Positions 7,540 to 16,825 of a stretch of 64,000 nt of DNA are shown piece by piece. The position numbers and the translations under genes are program-made. A model generated the notes under the pieces. The model was not told the DNA's origin, made no database searches, and saw only the letters and a program-made list of their open reading frames with translations. The stretch's first letter is position 1. Every line of letters begins with the position of its first letter. The DNA comes from Rhizobium grahamii (GTDB lineage: Bacteria; Pseudomonadota; Alphaproteobacteria; Rhizobiales; Rhizobiaceae): positions 2,820,501 through 2,884,500 of the forward strand of contig NZ_CP043498.1 in the NCBI RefSeq assembly GCF_009498215.1, in the 5' to 3' direction.

Positions 7540-9198
7540 ATGAAGCGACGCTTCCGTTTCTTCCCCAAGGCATCGATCGGCACCTACCTGATCGCGATGG
7601 CGCTCGCCACCTCGCTGCCTATTTTTGCGCTCGTCGCCCTGCTCCTCGGCCAGCTCGAAGACAACCAGCGGTCCACCCTCAAGCGTGAAACCGCACAGGA
7701 TGCAACGGCGCTCGCGCGATCCGTCGACCGACAGCTGCAGGATATGGCTACAACCCTGAGGTTGTTGTCGACGTCGCCGGAACTCGAGAATAGCGACTTC
7801 GCAGCCTTTCACCAGCGCACGGAGACTGCCCTGCGTGCCGATACGCTTTACGTTATCGCGGCGGAAGCGAACGGGGAGCAGCTCCTGAACACCCGGGTCG
7901 ATTTCGGCAGCCAGCTCCACCAGGTGGGCAATATGCCGTCACTCGAATCCGCGTTGAAATCCGGCCGGATCGAAGCCTCCGATGTCTTTCGCGGACGAAC
8001 GGTCGGCGATTGGGTCTATAACGTCACGATGCCGATCAAGATCGGCCGTGTCGCGGCGCTGATCATCACGCAGAACGCCCGCGACCTCGCCAAGATCGTC
8101 TCGACCGAAGGCCTTCCTGCCGACTGGTCCGCGGCCATCATCGACCAGAGCGGCCACGTCGTCGCCTCTGTCGGTGCGAGCAACATCGGCTTCGGGGAAG
8201 CCTTCGACCCTCGTATTTTGCCTTCGCTCGTCGATTCCAGCGGCGTCTATGAAGATCCCACCGTCCTTCCGCGAACGCTGCTCGGCTACGCACAGATCCC
8301 CGGCTGGTCCTGGAAGGCGATCGTCTGGGGGCCGATGGCAACCGCGCAATCCTCAATCCTGACGACCTGGCGCTTTCTCATCATCGGTGGCCTCGCGCTG
8401 CTGATCGTCGCGGTCGTGGCTGCCTACATCGTTGCCCGCCAGGTCCGCAGCACCATCCGCGCGATTGCCGACATGGCGATCCGTATGGGCGAAGGCCAGA
8501 TCGTCGCCCCAATCGAAACCAGCGTCATCGAAGCCAACCAGGTCGCCGTCGCACTTTCGAACGCCTCCTTCGATCGCAGCCAGACCGAAGACCGCCTGCA
8601 TTTCGTCATGAACGAGCTGGTACACCGTACGAAGAACCTTTTGGCGCTCGCGCAGGCGATGATGCGGCAGCTGGCCAAGCAAACCGGTACGGTGCAGGAG
8701 TTCCAGGCAGCGGTGTCGCACCGTCTCGACGGCCTGTCCCGCTCGATCCAGCTTCTGACGAGCGAGCAATGGGCAGGCGCCTCGCTCCGGCGCGTCATCG
8801 ATATCCACCTCGACGCCTTCCCGCAGGCCCTGCCGCAGATCGAGATAACAGGCAACGACTTCATGCTGAAGCCGGAGGCCGTCCAGAACCTCGGCCTGGC
8901 AATCCATGAACTGGCGACCAACTCGGTGAAGTATGGCGCCCTTTCGGTGCCACAGGGCCGCATCCGCTTCTACTGGCAGACCATTCAGGAAGAAGGACAC
9001 GCCGAGGAGATGCTGCGCTTCATCTGGGAGGAAGTGAATGGGCCTCCTGTACAGACGCCGACCCATACCGGCTTCGGAACGACGGTGATCAAGAACCATG
9101 CCGCTGCGGCCTTCAGCGGTACGGTTACAGTCGACTTCTTGCCGCGCGGCCTTCGCTGGGAACTCACAGCTCCTCGTCGGGTGCTGGAGCGTAAGTAA
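7540..9198 (+). CDS. HWE-family sensor histidine kinase
   Basis: 552 residues. One membrane segment near residues 14-36 (IGTYLIAMALATSLPIFALV), a periplasmic sensor region of about 230 residues, and a second membrane segment near 271-293 (FLIIGGLALLIVAVVAAYIV). A linker leads to the kinase. The phospho-acceptor is His362 in ELVHRTKNLLALAQ. The N box LAIHELATNSVKYGAL has the His, and IWEEVNG gives the W-x-E that define HWE kinases, a class common in Rhizobiales. No response regulator is adjacent, so its partner is encoded elsewhere. The periplasmic ligand is unknown. Confidence 0.92.
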   Translation: MKRRFRFFPKASIGTYLIAMALATSLPIFALVALLLGQLEDNQRSTLKRETAQDATALARSVDRQLQDMATTLRLLSTSPELENSDFAAFHQRTETALRADTLYVIAAEANGEQLLNTRVDFGSQLHQVGNMPSLESALKSGRIEASDVFRGRTVGDWVYNVTMPIKIGRVAALIITQNARDLAKIVSTEGLPADWSAAIIDQSGHVVASVGASNIGFGEAFDPRILPSLVDSSGVYEDPTVLPRTLLGYAQIPGWSWKAIVWGPMATAQSSILTTWRFLIIGGLALLIVAVVAAYIVARQVRSTIRAIADMAIRMGEGQIVAPIETSVIEANQVAVALSNASFDRSQTEDRLHFVMNELVHRTKNLLALAQAMMRQLAKQTGTVQEFQAAVSHRLDGLSRSIQLLTSEQWAGASLRRVIDIHLDAFPQALPQIEITGNDFMLKPEAVQNLGLAIHELATNSVKYGALSVPQGRIRFYWQTIQEEGHAEEMLRFIWEEVNGPPVQTPTHTGFGTTVIKNHAAAAFSGTVTVDFLPRGLRWELTAPRRVLERK

Positions 9199-9208
9199 GC
9201 CAAGCTTT

Positions 9209-9239
9209 ACCAGAAAGAAAAGGGCGCGTAACGCGCCCT
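9209..9239 (-). terminator. Rho-independent terminator of the pnt operon
   Basis: On the minus strand GAGGGCGCG, TTA and CGCGCCCT form a tight hairpin followed by TTTCTTTCT. It lies between the stop codons of the convergent kinase and pntB genes. Confidence 0.75.
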
Positions 9240-9266
9240 CCCCTTCAGATCATCAAACCATATGAT

Positions 9267-10661
9267 TCAGTGGCCGATCGCCTTGTTGATTTCCTCGGTG
9301 ACCTTCTTGGCATCGCCGAGCAGCATCATCGTGCCGTCCTTGTAGAACAGCGTGTTGTCGATGCCGGCGTAGCCGGAGCCGAGCGAGCGCTTGACGAAGA
9401 GGCAGGTCTTCGCCTTGTCGACATCGAGGATCGGCATGCCGTAGATCGGCGAGGTCTTGTCGTCGCGTGCCGCCGGATTGGTCACGTCATTAGCACCGAT
9501 GACATAGGCAACGTCGGCCTGCGCGAACTCCGAGTTGATGTCCTCGAGCTCGAAGACTTCATCATAGGGTACGTTGGCTTCCGCCAACAGCACGTTCATA
9601 TGGCCCGGCATGCGGCCTGCGACCGGATGGATCGCGTACTTCACCTCGACGCCGTTCTTCTTCAGATTGTCGGTCATTTCGCGAAGGGCGTGCTGTGCCT
9701 GCGCCACCGCCATGCCGTAGCCGGGCACGATGATGACCTTGGAGGCATTCGCCATCAGATAGGCCGCATCCTCGGCCGAACCGAGCTTGACCGTCTTATC
9801 GGAATTGTCTGTGCCGCCCGAAGCCGTCTCGCCGCCGAAGCCGCCGAGGATGACCGAAATGAATGAGCGGTTCATGCCCTTGCACATGATGTAGGACAGG
9901 ATCGCACCCGACGAACCGACCAGCGCGCCTGTGATGATCAGCGCCAGGTTGCCGAGCGTGAAGCCGATGCCGGCGGCCGCCCAGCCCGAATAGGAGTTCA
10001 GCATCGACACGACGACCGGCATGTCGGCGCCGCCGATCGGCACGATCAGCAGCACGCCGAGCGCCAGCGACAGAACGACCACCGCCCAGAAATCGAAATG
10101 GCTTTCCGTTGCCGCGAGCCCGACGATGAAGAGCACGATCAGCGCCAGCAGCGCGATATTGATGACGTGCCGGAAGGGCAGCATGATCGGCTTGCCGGAC
10201 ATCCGCCCATCAAGCTTCAGGAAGGCGATGATCGAGCCGGTGAAGGTCAAGGCGCCGATCGCAACCCCGAGCGCCATTTCGATCCTTGCCTCGGTGTGGA
10301 TCTCGCCAATATTGCCGATACCGAAGGATGACGGCGTGTAGAGCGCCGACGCCGCGACCAATACGGCGGCAAGGCCGACCAGCGAGTGGAACCCGGCAAC
10401 CAGCTGCGGCATGGACGTCATCGGAATGACGCGGGCGATATAGGCGCCGGCACCGCCGCCGATGGCGAGACCGAGGACGATCAGCGCAAGGCCGCCGAAG
10501 GACGGCGTCGCCAGCGTCAGCGTGGTGAGGATGGCGATACCCATGCCGGCCATGCCGTAGAGATTGCCCTTGCGGCTGGAGGCCGGATGGGAAAGCCCGC
10601 GCAATGCCAGGATGAAGAGGACGCCGGAAACAAGATAAAGGAAGGCTGCGATACTGCTCAT
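9267..10661 (-). CDS. pntB: NAD(P) transhydrogenase beta subunit
   Basis: 464 residues from MSSIAAFLYLVSGVLFILAL at 10661; longer starts run into pntAB. The first about 270 residues are membrane segments (GMAGMGIAILTTL, HVINIALLALIVLFIVGLAA). The rest is the NADP(H)-binding domain III with GYGMAVAQAQHA and the AEANVPYDEV and GANDVTNPAA motifs. With PntAA and PntAB it forms the proton-translocating transhydrogenase that makes NADPH from NADH. It starts 7 bases after pntAB and is the last gene of the operon, followed by a terminator. Confidence 0.97.
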   Translation of the reverse strand: MSSIAAFLYLVSGVLFILALRGLSHPASSRKGNLYGMAGMGIAILTTLTLATPSFGGLALIVLGLAIGGGAGAYIARVIPMTSMPQLVAGFHSLVGLAAVLVAASALYTPSSFGIGNIGEIHTEARIEMALGVAIGALTFTGSIIAFLKLDGRMSGKPIMLPFRHVINIALLALIVLFIVGLAATESHFDFWAVVVLSLALGVLLIVPIGGADMPVVVSMLNSYSGWAAAGIGFTLGNLALIITGALVGSSGAILSYIMCKGMNRSFISVILGGFGGETASGGTDNSDKTVKLGSAEDAAYLMANASKVIIVPGYGMAVAQAQHALREMTDNLKKNGVEVKYAIHPVAGRMPGHMNVLLAEANVPYDEVFELEDINSEFAQADVAYVIGANDVTNPAARDDKTSPIYGMPILDVDKAKTCLFVKRSLGSGYAGIDNTLFYKDGTMMLLGDAKKVTEEINKAIGH

Positions 10662-10668
10662 GCGGTCC

Positions 10669-11067
10669 TCACTTGTCCTTCTTCTTGTACATCGCCAGCA
10701 TGCGCTGGGTGACAAGGAAGCCGCCGAAGATGTTCACCGAGACGAGGACCAGCGCGACGAAGCCGAAGCCGGTCGCAAGCCCGCTCGTCGAAATGCCGAC
10801 CGCCAGAAGCGCGCCGACGACGATGACCGAGGAGATCGCGTTGGTGACCGCCATCAGCGGCGTATGCAGCGCCGGCGTCACCGACCAGACGACGTAGTAG
10901 CCGACGAAGATCGCCAGCACGAAGATCGCGAACTGGAACACGAAGGGATCGATCGCGCCGCCTGTGGCGGCACTTGCGGCCTCCGGTGCGTGAGCGGCAG
11001 CCGCCGTCACCGCGCTCACGGCCTGGTTCAATTGCTCCAGCGCCTTGTCCATTGCTTCACCGGCCAT
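10669..11067 (-). CDS. pntAB: NAD(P) transhydrogenase alpha subunit part 2 (membrane)
   Basis: 132 residues. An Ala-rich cytoplasmic lead is followed by about three membrane helices ([56 protein letters not shown]). In alphaproteobacteria the enterobacterial alpha subunit is split; this is the membrane half (domain II). The ATG overlaps the pntAA stop by one base, so translation is coupled. Confidence 0.95.
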   Translation of the reverse strand: MAGEAMDKALEQLNQAVSAVTAAAAHAPEAASAATGGAIDPFVFQFAIFVLAIFVGYYVVWSVTPALHTPLMAVTNAISSVIVVGALLAVGISTSGLATGFGFVALVLVSVNIFGGFLVTQRMLAMYKKKDK

Positions 11068-12215
11068 CAGTTATCCCCCTTCTTCGCGCCGCCGAAAGCC
11101 GGGTGCACGACTTCGCCCGCATGCGTCAGCATCGTCGCCTTGATCAGTTCGTCCTCGAGATTGAGGGCAACGGCCTTCGTCTCCTTGTTGACCATGGTCT
11201 CGAGGAAGGTGAGGAGGTTCTTGGCGTAGAGAGCCGACGCGCTGGCCGCGATCCGGCCGGCCATGTTGGCGTAACCGATGACGCGCACGCCATCGACATC
11301 GGCGACCTTGCCCGGCTTGACGCCCTCGATATTGCCCCCGCGTTCGACCGCGAGGTCGACAGCAACCGCGCCCGGCTTCATCGACTTCAGCATCTCACGC
11401 GACACCAGCTTCGGCGCCGGACGCCCGGGGATCAGGGCGGTGGTGATGACGATGTCCTGCTTGGCGATATGATCGGCAACAAGGGCCGCCTGCTTCGCCT
11501 GGTATTCCCTGGACATTTCCTTGGCGTAACCGCCGGCGGTTTCGGCCGCCTTGAACTCCTCGTCCTCGACGGCAATGAACTTCGCGCCGAGCGACGCAAC
11601 CTGCTCCTTCGCCGCCGGACGAACGTCGGTCGCCGATACCGCAGCACCGAGACGACGCGCTGTGGCGATCGCCTGCAGGCCTGCAACACCAGCACCCATG
11701 ACGAAGACCTTGGCAGCCGGAACAGTACCGGCCGCCGTCATCATCATCGGCATGGCACGGTCGTAGACCGCTGCGGCCTCGATGACTGCCTGATAGCCTG
11801 CAAGGTTAGCCTGTGAGGAAAGAACGTCCATCGACTGCGCGCGGGTGATGCGCGGCATCAGTTCCATGGCGAAGCTCGAAAGCCCGGCCTTGGCCATGGC
11901 GGCAATCGCCTCGTCGTTGCCATAGGGGTCCATGACTGCGATCACGATCGCGCCACTCTTGTAACCGCCGATCTCCTCGTCGGTCGGGCGCCGAACCTTC
12001 AGCACCACATCGGCTGTCGCAGCCGCACCGACCGAACCGATCCGTGCGCCGACCGCCTCGAACTCCGCATCCGGAATTTTCGACTTCGCGCCGGCGCCAG
12101 CCTCGACGACGACGTCAAGGCCAAGGCCGATCATCTTCTTCACGGTTTCGACGGACGCTGCGACGCGCGTCTCATCGCCCGTGGTTTCCTTCGCCACAAA
12201 AACAAGATTGCCCAA
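11067..12215 (-). CDS. pntAA: NAD(P) transhydrogenase alpha subunit part 1 (soluble NAD-binding)
   Basis: 382 residues of domain I, with the AlaDH/PNT N-terminal fold ([20 protein letters not shown]) and a Rossmann motif ([22 protein letters not shown]). The mobile loop region and [17 protein letters not shown] are typical. The start is TTG (reading [10 protein letters not shown]), with a strong GGAGG about nine bases upstream; no better ATG exists. First of three pnt genes, all minus strand and nearly overlapping. Confidence 0.95.
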   Translation of the reverse strand: MGNLVFVAKETTGDETRVAASVETVKKMIGLGLDVVVEAGAGAKSKIPDAEFEAVGARIGSVGAAATADVVLKVRRPTDEEIGGYKSGAIVIAVMDPYGNDEAIAAMAKAGLSSFAMELMPRITRAQSMDVLSSQANLAGYQAVIEAAAVYDRAMPMMMTAAGTVPAAKVFVMGAGVAGLQAIATARRLGAAVSATDVRPAAKEQVASLGAKFIAVEDEEFKAAETAGGYAKEMSREYQAKQAALVADHIAKQDIVITTALIPGRPAPKLVSREMLKSMKPGAVAVDLAVERGGNIEGVKPGKVADVDGVRVIGYANMAGRIAASASALYAKNLLTFLETMVNKETKAVALNLEDELIKATMLTHAGEVVHPAFGGAKKGDN

Positions 12216-12319
12216 CCGCCCCTCCTCCGGGTCAGCCAGTCTGCCGCAGGTCCTCCCCTGCCCAGCCCGAGCACTCAGTCAAAGCTTTTTGGAAAAGCCG
12301 CTCCTCCCCGAGGCCGCGC

Positions 12320-12544
12320 TTAGCGCAGCAGGACGAGGCCCGCGATAAAGACCGCCAGCAGCACGACGATACCACCCAGGAAGCCGGCGCCGGTGAAGAA
12401 GCCAGCCGTCATGCCAAGCAGGAGAGCAACCAGAAACAACGTGCCGTACTTCGCCGCGGCGAGGAACATGTTGTAGGTGTGCTCATGTTCCTTGTAGTCC
12501 ATCGGCGCGCCAACTTCGGCAGGTCCGGTGTGATGCTCGGCCAT
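12320..12544 (-). CDS. aa3-type cytochrome oxidase subunit IV-like protein
   Basis: 74 residues from the ATG at 12544 (MAEHHTGPAEVGAPMDYKEH), which follows GAGGGAG. The short polar head with the DYxEHxxTY pattern and one to two hydrophobic C-terminal segments (YGTLFLVALLLGMTAGFF, GGIVVLLAVFIAGLVLL) match the bacterial aa3 oxidase subunit IV family, which usually has a single helix. It lies about 100 bases upstream of pntAA on the same strand and may be co-transcribed. No other oxidase subunit is nearby, so its partner is inferred from family only. Confidence 0.75.
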   Translation of the reverse strand: MAEHHTGPAEVGAPMDYKEHEHTYNMFLAAAKYGTLFLVALLLGMTAGFFTGAGFLGGIVVLLAVFIAGLVLLR

Positions 12545-12662
12545 GAATATTGTCTCCCTCATAATATCAGGCGCATGGCCTCGGCCATGGCTGTCATGAT
12601 TCCTCGATCCCACGAGGAAAATTCCCTTGAGAGGGATTACACAAAGCCTGGAGAAAGCGCAA

Positions 12663-12700
12663 TGCATGAGAATGCCGCAGCGGTACGGCATTCTCATGCA
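12663..12700 (-). terminator. Perfect 15-bp inverted repeat, likely terminator of the FeeM-like gene
   Basis: Arms TGCATGAGAATGCCG (12663-12677) and CGGCATTCTCATGCA (12686-12700) pair perfectly around an 8-base loop. It starts 16 bases after the stop codon of the minus-strand FeeM-like gene. The following U-tract is weak (TTGCGCTTT), so it may also act as an mRNA-stabilising or regulatory stem. Confidence 0.6.
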
Positions 12701-12716
12701 ATTCGGGGCTTAGGGC

Positions 12717-13469
12717 TCAGAGCGGCAGGTCGGTGCCGAACTGGCCTTCGGGAACGAACCGCGCGGTCGGAATGATGGTCAGCGGCGGCAGCGTGTCTTC
12801 GGGATTGCGCGAGAACATCATGCGCTGCTCGCTGGCGCTGGAAATGAAGAACGGATAGCGCGTCAGGAGCTTCCGCCCCACCTCGATCACGTTCGTCGCC
12901 ATCAGCGTCATGTCGATGCCGTAGTTTTTCGCCAGCTGGCCGGGCACGATCGTATCGGCATAGAAGACCCGCTTGTAGAAAGCAGCATGCGGAGGACGGC
13001 AGAACTGCAGCACGCGATCGGCGCGGAAATAGGCTGCAGCGACAATGCTCGGACGCAGCGTCAGGTAGGGGATCCAGGGCAGATCGGCCGTCAGATCGGG
13101 GTCGGCAGCGAAACGCGCCGGGTCGATCAAGGTCAGGCCGGCATCGAGAAGCGCGTCCATTGCCCAGGGGAAAGCACCCGCCGACTGGCTGACGCGATGC
13201 TCAGGTGTCACATAATGGAGCCTGATGGTACTGACCAGTTCCCCATAATAGTACAGTCCGAAGACGTGCGCGTGGCTGTCGAAATCGGTGGCGTCGAGCA
13301 GTCCCTTCGGAGCGAGTGCCAGGACGTCGTGGGCCTTGTAAGCCTTGTAGCGCAGGCGTTCCACCTCGACCATGTCCTCGCTGCTTTCCATGCGGCGATA
13401 CTCGACATGATCCAAAACTTCCAGAAGCTTGCTGCTGAAATCACTGCGCGCGAAAAGTGTCTCTGACAT
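12717..13469 (-). CDS. FeeM-like N-acyl amino acid synthase / autoinducer-synthase-like protein
   Basis: 250 residues of an acyl-transferase fold related to LuxI and GNAT proteins. The pattern RLRYKAYKAHD (residues 38-48) followed by an acidic stretch, ELVSTIRLHYVTPEHR, the PARFAADPDL segment and the YLTLRPSIVAAAYF helix resembles FeeM-type synthases. In that family long-chain acyl groups are moved from acyl carrier protein to an amino acid. There is no signal peptide or membrane helix. The C-terminal part (FFISSASEQRMMFSRNPED) is not recognised. The gene stands alone with a strong stem-loop behind it. Assigned from sequence pattern, not structure. Confidence 0.6.
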   Translation of the reverse strand: MSETLFARSDFSSKLLEVLDHVEYRRMESSEDMVEVERLRYKAYKAHDVLALAPKGLLDATDFDSHAHVFGLYYYGELVSTIRLHYVTPEHRVSQSAGAFPWAMDALLDAGLTLIDPARFAADPDLTADLPWIPYLTLRPSIVAAAYFRADRVLQFCRPPHAAFYKRVFYADTIVPGQLAKNYGIDMTLMATNVIEVGRKLLTRYPFFISSASEQRMMFSRNPEDTLPPLTIIPTARFVPEGQFGTDLPL

Positions 13470-13620
13470 TTGTGCCCATCCGCTGTTAACGGAATATTAA
13501 TCATCCGACAAAGGCACTTAACGCAAGGCAATCTGACAATTTGCATCGAATTTAAGATATTAAGGTTAACGCGGCCTGCAATCTACAGTCTCCCCCCCCC
13601 GCTTGGCTCGGCAGAGGTTT

Positions 13621-15924
13621 TCAGGCGACCTTGTTGCGACGACGCTGGACCGCGCGGCGGCCGATGGCCTGCTGCAGAAGCGCGATATTCTGGGAGGGAA
13701 CCGGGGGCGAGAAGACGTAGCCCTGAATAAGATCGGTTGCTCGGTACTTGTTGAGAAGCGCGAGTTGCTCGGTCGTTTCGACACCTTCGGTGACGATCTT
13801 CAAGCCGAGTTCGCGGGCAAGATTGACGGTGCCGCGCAGCAGCTTGAGGCGACGGCCGTCTTCGACGATGTTGCGCAGGAACGAACGGTCGATCTTCACG
13901 ATGTCGAGCGGCAAGGTATCGAGGTAGCTGAGGCTCGAGAAGCCGGTGCCGAAGTCGTCGATGGCGATGGTGATGCCGCGGGCACGCAGTTCCGCGAGGA
14001 TGGCGCGAACCGCCGCCGGCTCGTCGATCAGGCAGCTCTCGGTGATCTCGAGGTGCAGACGCGAGGCCTCGAGCTTCGATGCCTGCAGCGCTTCGGCAAC
14101 GACCGCGAGGATATCGGCATCACGCAGGTCGCGCGCCGACAGATTGACCGAAACCGCGATATGCTCGGGCCAGGTCATGCAATCCGTGCAGGCCTTCATC
14201 AGGATGAAGCGGGTGATATCGGAGATGACGCCCATCTCTTCAGCGAGGCGAATGAAGACGTCGGGCGGGATTGCTCCCTTTTCCGGATGCACCCACCGTG
14301 CAAGCGCTTCCGCGCATTCGATGCGCGAACCGTCAGCCTTGAACATCGGCTGGTAGGCAACGCTCAGGCCCTTGGCCGCGATGGCGTCGCGCAGGTCCGA
14401 CTTGAGCTTCTGCTGCTCGATGTAGCGTCCGTCCATCTCCCGCTCGAAGCCGGAAAGGCCGCCGCGCTGCTTCGACTTGCTTTCGAACAAAGCGAGGTCG
14501 GCCTTGATGCTCCACTCCTCCATCGCGAAAGCGTCGCTCTCGAGCAGGACAAAGCCACCGCTCAAGGAGACGAGGAAGGTCACATCGTCGGCTTCATAGG
14601 TACCCTGGATCGCCGTATGAACCCGACGGATTTCAGCGTCGAGCGCCGCCATGTCCTTCGCATGCGGGAAGAACAGGATGAACTGGTCGCCCATCAGGCG
14701 GCCGACCGTTGCCTTGCCGGCCTGCTTGGCGACGCGATTGGCAATCGCGCACAACAGACGGTCGCCGGTAACGTGGCCGCGCATGTCGTTGACATGCTTG
14801 AACTCGTCGATGTCGAGAACCATGAAGCCGATCGGGCCGCGCTTCTTGGTGTGCCTGGCGAGGTAATCCTGAACGAGGTGGCTGAAATACTCGCGGTTCG
14901 GCAGGCCCGTGAGAGAATCGAAACGGACCATGTGCAGGATCTTCTGCTCGGCCTTCACGCGGCTCGAGACATCCTCGAAGATCAGCACGGCGCCGCCGTC
15001 GGCGCGCGGGCTTGCCGAAAACTCGAGCGACAGATCCTCTGGAAAATGAATAAGCGTGCGCGAAAGCTTGCCTTCCGCGACATGCGTCATCTGCCGGAGG
15101 ATGAGTTCCGGCTGCGAGGCGTCCATGAAGCTGTAGCGGGCGCCATAACGCAAGACAGCGCCAAGATCGCGATCCTTCAGCCGCTCCGGGTCGCCGATCC
15201 TGAGAAGCTCACACGCCTTCCGGTTGATGACCTGAATTCGGTTCTGCGCATCGACCATGACGAGGCCATGCGGCATGTTGTTGAGCGCGGTGTCGAAACG
15301 ATCGGCGATCGACGTGATTTCACGACGGGCAATAACGTTCTCATAGAGGAACTCGCGCACGCCGTTCGCCATGGCGCGGGTCGTCAGCCAGAACGGAATG
15401 AGGAAGATCGACAGGATGCCACGATAGAAATCCAGCACCATCAGGCTGCAGATGATCATCGGCAGGCAGCAGGAGAACGTCTGGATATCGATCGCCATCC
15501 GCGATCCGTAGTTTCGTCCGACCACGGATACCATCGTCGCCATGGTGACGGCGATGCAGGCGAGTTCGGCAAAGCCGTCGCCGAGGAAGAATATGGCGTA
15601 ACCGCTTGCAAAGCCAAGCAAAGTCGTGGTGCCGGCGGCACCAGTGACGAGAATGCGCTCCCAACGCTGGATGTCGTCGTGCGTCAGCGCGTCCTTGTCG
15701 ACCTTGTCGAAGGCACGGAAGGTTGCAATGCGGCCGATGAAGACGACGATGAAGCCGAGGGCCAGAGCGACATAAAGGGGAGACTGGGTTTTGGCGGCGA
15801 TTGCGAGGCACGTCGCAGCATGGACGATCACACCGACGAGCAACGTCATGCGGTTCCCTGAGAGGGAACTCACAAACGACAGATACACATCCGTAGGGAC
15901 CCTGTTCGGGTTATGTGGTTTCAT
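13621..15924 (-). CDS. Membrane PAS-GGDEF-EAL protein, degenerate GGDEF, probable c-di-GMP phosphodiesterase
   Basis: 767 residues from the ATG at 15924, preceded by AGGGA; the longer frame has no support. The N-terminus has several membrane helices (ALALGFIVVFIGR, GFASGYAIFFLGDGFAEL). A PAS-like region lies near residues 215-290 (ALNNMPHGLVMVDAQNRIQV). The GGDEF motif near residue 408 reads GRLMGDQF, so cyclase activity is unlikely. The EAL domain is intact: EALARW near 536, LEITES, DDFGTGFSSL near 653, KIDRSF and TEGVET. It should hydrolyse c-di-GMP, with the dead GGDEF perhaps sensing GTP (inference). Confidence 0.9.
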   Translation of the reverse strand: MKPHNPNRVPTDVYLSFVSSLSGNRMTLLVGVIVHAATCLAIAAKTQSPLYVALALGFIVVFIGRIATFRAFDKVDKDALTHDDIQRWERILVTGAAGTTTLLGFASGYAIFFLGDGFAELACIAVTMATMVSVVGRNYGSRMAIDIQTFSCCLPMIICSLMVLDFYRGILSIFLIPFWLTTRAMANGVREFLYENVIARREITSIADRFDTALNNMPHGLVMVDAQNRIQVINRKACELLRIGDPERLKDRDLGAVLRYGARYSFMDASQPELILRQMTHVAEGKLSRTLIHFPEDLSLEFSASPRADGGAVLIFEDVSSRVKAEQKILHMVRFDSLTGLPNREYFSHLVQDYLARHTKKRGPIGFMVLDIDEFKHVNDMRGHVTGDRLLCAIANRVAKQAGKATVGRLMGDQFILFFPHAKDMAALDAEIRRVHTAIQGTYEADDVTFLVSLSGGFVLLESDAFAMEEWSIKADLALFESKSKQRGGLSGFEREMDGRYIEQQKLKSDLRDAIAAKGLSVAYQPMFKADGSRIECAEALARWVHPEKGAIPPDVFIRLAEEMGVISDITRFILMKACTDCMTWPEHIAVSVNLSARDLRDADILAVVAEALQASKLEASRLHLEITESCLIDEPAAVRAILAELRARGITIAIDDFGTGFSSLSYLDTLPLDIVKIDRSFLRNIVEDGRRLKLLRGTVNLARELGLKIVTEGVETTEQLALLNKYRATDLIQGYVFSPPVPSQNIALLQQAIGRRAVQRRRNKVA

Positions 15925-16264
15925 CCATACTTTCCCTGTGCCGCAGAACCATACTCCCAACCCTTTAAAAATTGATTTCGTGGCTTCCGTACATTTGGCG
16001 GATTTTTCTAAAACCATAGCGGGAATATCGTGGTTTCATAACGGTTTATGCAGCCTAATGGAGATGTTCCATTGCGAGCCGGGACGCGTCTCGGGCATCA
16101 AGCGACGGGAAAATGCGGGCTTGACTCGCGCATAACGCGAGGCGCCGCAACCATAGACTATAGTCCTACGGCGGAGCTCCATTCTTCCAATTTAGAAAAC
16201 GCTGGTCTACACAAAATGAAAGGGAGAACGCGCCGAAAAAGGCGCGGCAAAATGGGGGAAAGGC
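15925..16264. other. Intergenic region between divergent EAL and TRAP transporter genes
   Basis: 340 bases with no convincing gene. It should carry promoters in both directions. A short palindrome, GACTATAGTC, lies at about 16155-16164, upstream of the TRAP permease genes; whether it binds a regulator is unknown. Confidence 0.45.
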
Positions 16265-16804
16265 ATGCCGGCTTTGCTGACCGTCAGCCGGCTGATCGAT
16301 GCGATCAGCCAATTCATGGGCAAACTGTCCGAATACATGGTGCTGGCCTGCTGTCTGATCAGCGCCGCCAACGCCCTGATCCGATACTCTTTCAACTACA
16401 GCTCCAACGGCTGGCTCGAGATCCAGTGGTATCTCTTCGCCTTCATCGTCGTGCTCGGCGCAGCCCACACCTTGCGCATGAACGAGCATGTCCGCGTCGA
16501 CCTGATCTACGGCGCAGTCTCCGAGAAGGCGAGGATCTGGATCGACATCATCGGCCTCGTCGTCTTCCTCATTCCGGCCTGCATCTTCCTGACCTGGCTC
16601 TGCTGGCCCTTCTTCTTGTCCTCCTACCTCCAGCATGAAGTCTCGGCGAACGCCGGCGGCCTGATCCGCTGGCCGGTCAAGCTTGTGCTTCTCCTCGGCT
16701 TCGGGCTGCTGACCCTGCAGGGTCTCTCGGAGTTGATCAAGCGGATCGCCGCCGTGACCGGCTACATCCGGATCGACACGACATACGAAAAACCGCTGCA
16801 GTAA
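16265..16804 (+). CDS. TRAP transporter small permease subunit (DctQ family)
   Basis: 179 residues with four membrane helices (YMVLACCLISAANALIRYSF, YLFAFIVVLGAAHTLRMNEH, IIGLVVFLIPACIFLTWLCW, LVLLLGFGLLTLQGLSELIK). The motif HTLRMNEHVRVDL is typical of DctQ. It forms the small membrane part of a Na+-driven tripartite uptake system for carboxylates or keto acids. It is followed 21 bases on by the large permease. Confidence 0.93.
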   Translation: MPALLTVSRLIDAISQFMGKLSEYMVLACCLISAANALIRYSFNYSSNGWLEIQWYLFAFIVVLGAAHTLRMNEHVRVDLIYGAVSEKARIWIDIIGLVVFLIPACIFLTWLCWPFFLSSYLQHEVSANAGGLIRWPVKLVLLLGFGLLTLQGLSELIKRIAAVTGYIRIDTTYEKPLQ

Positions 16805-16825
16805 GCCGGACCGGGAGGAACGCGA

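Noticed and set aside
13603..15861. 752-codon plus-strand frame opposite the EAL gene
   Set aside because: Antisense shadow of the PAS-GGDEF-EAL gene, with unusual Asp/Arg composition and no domain.
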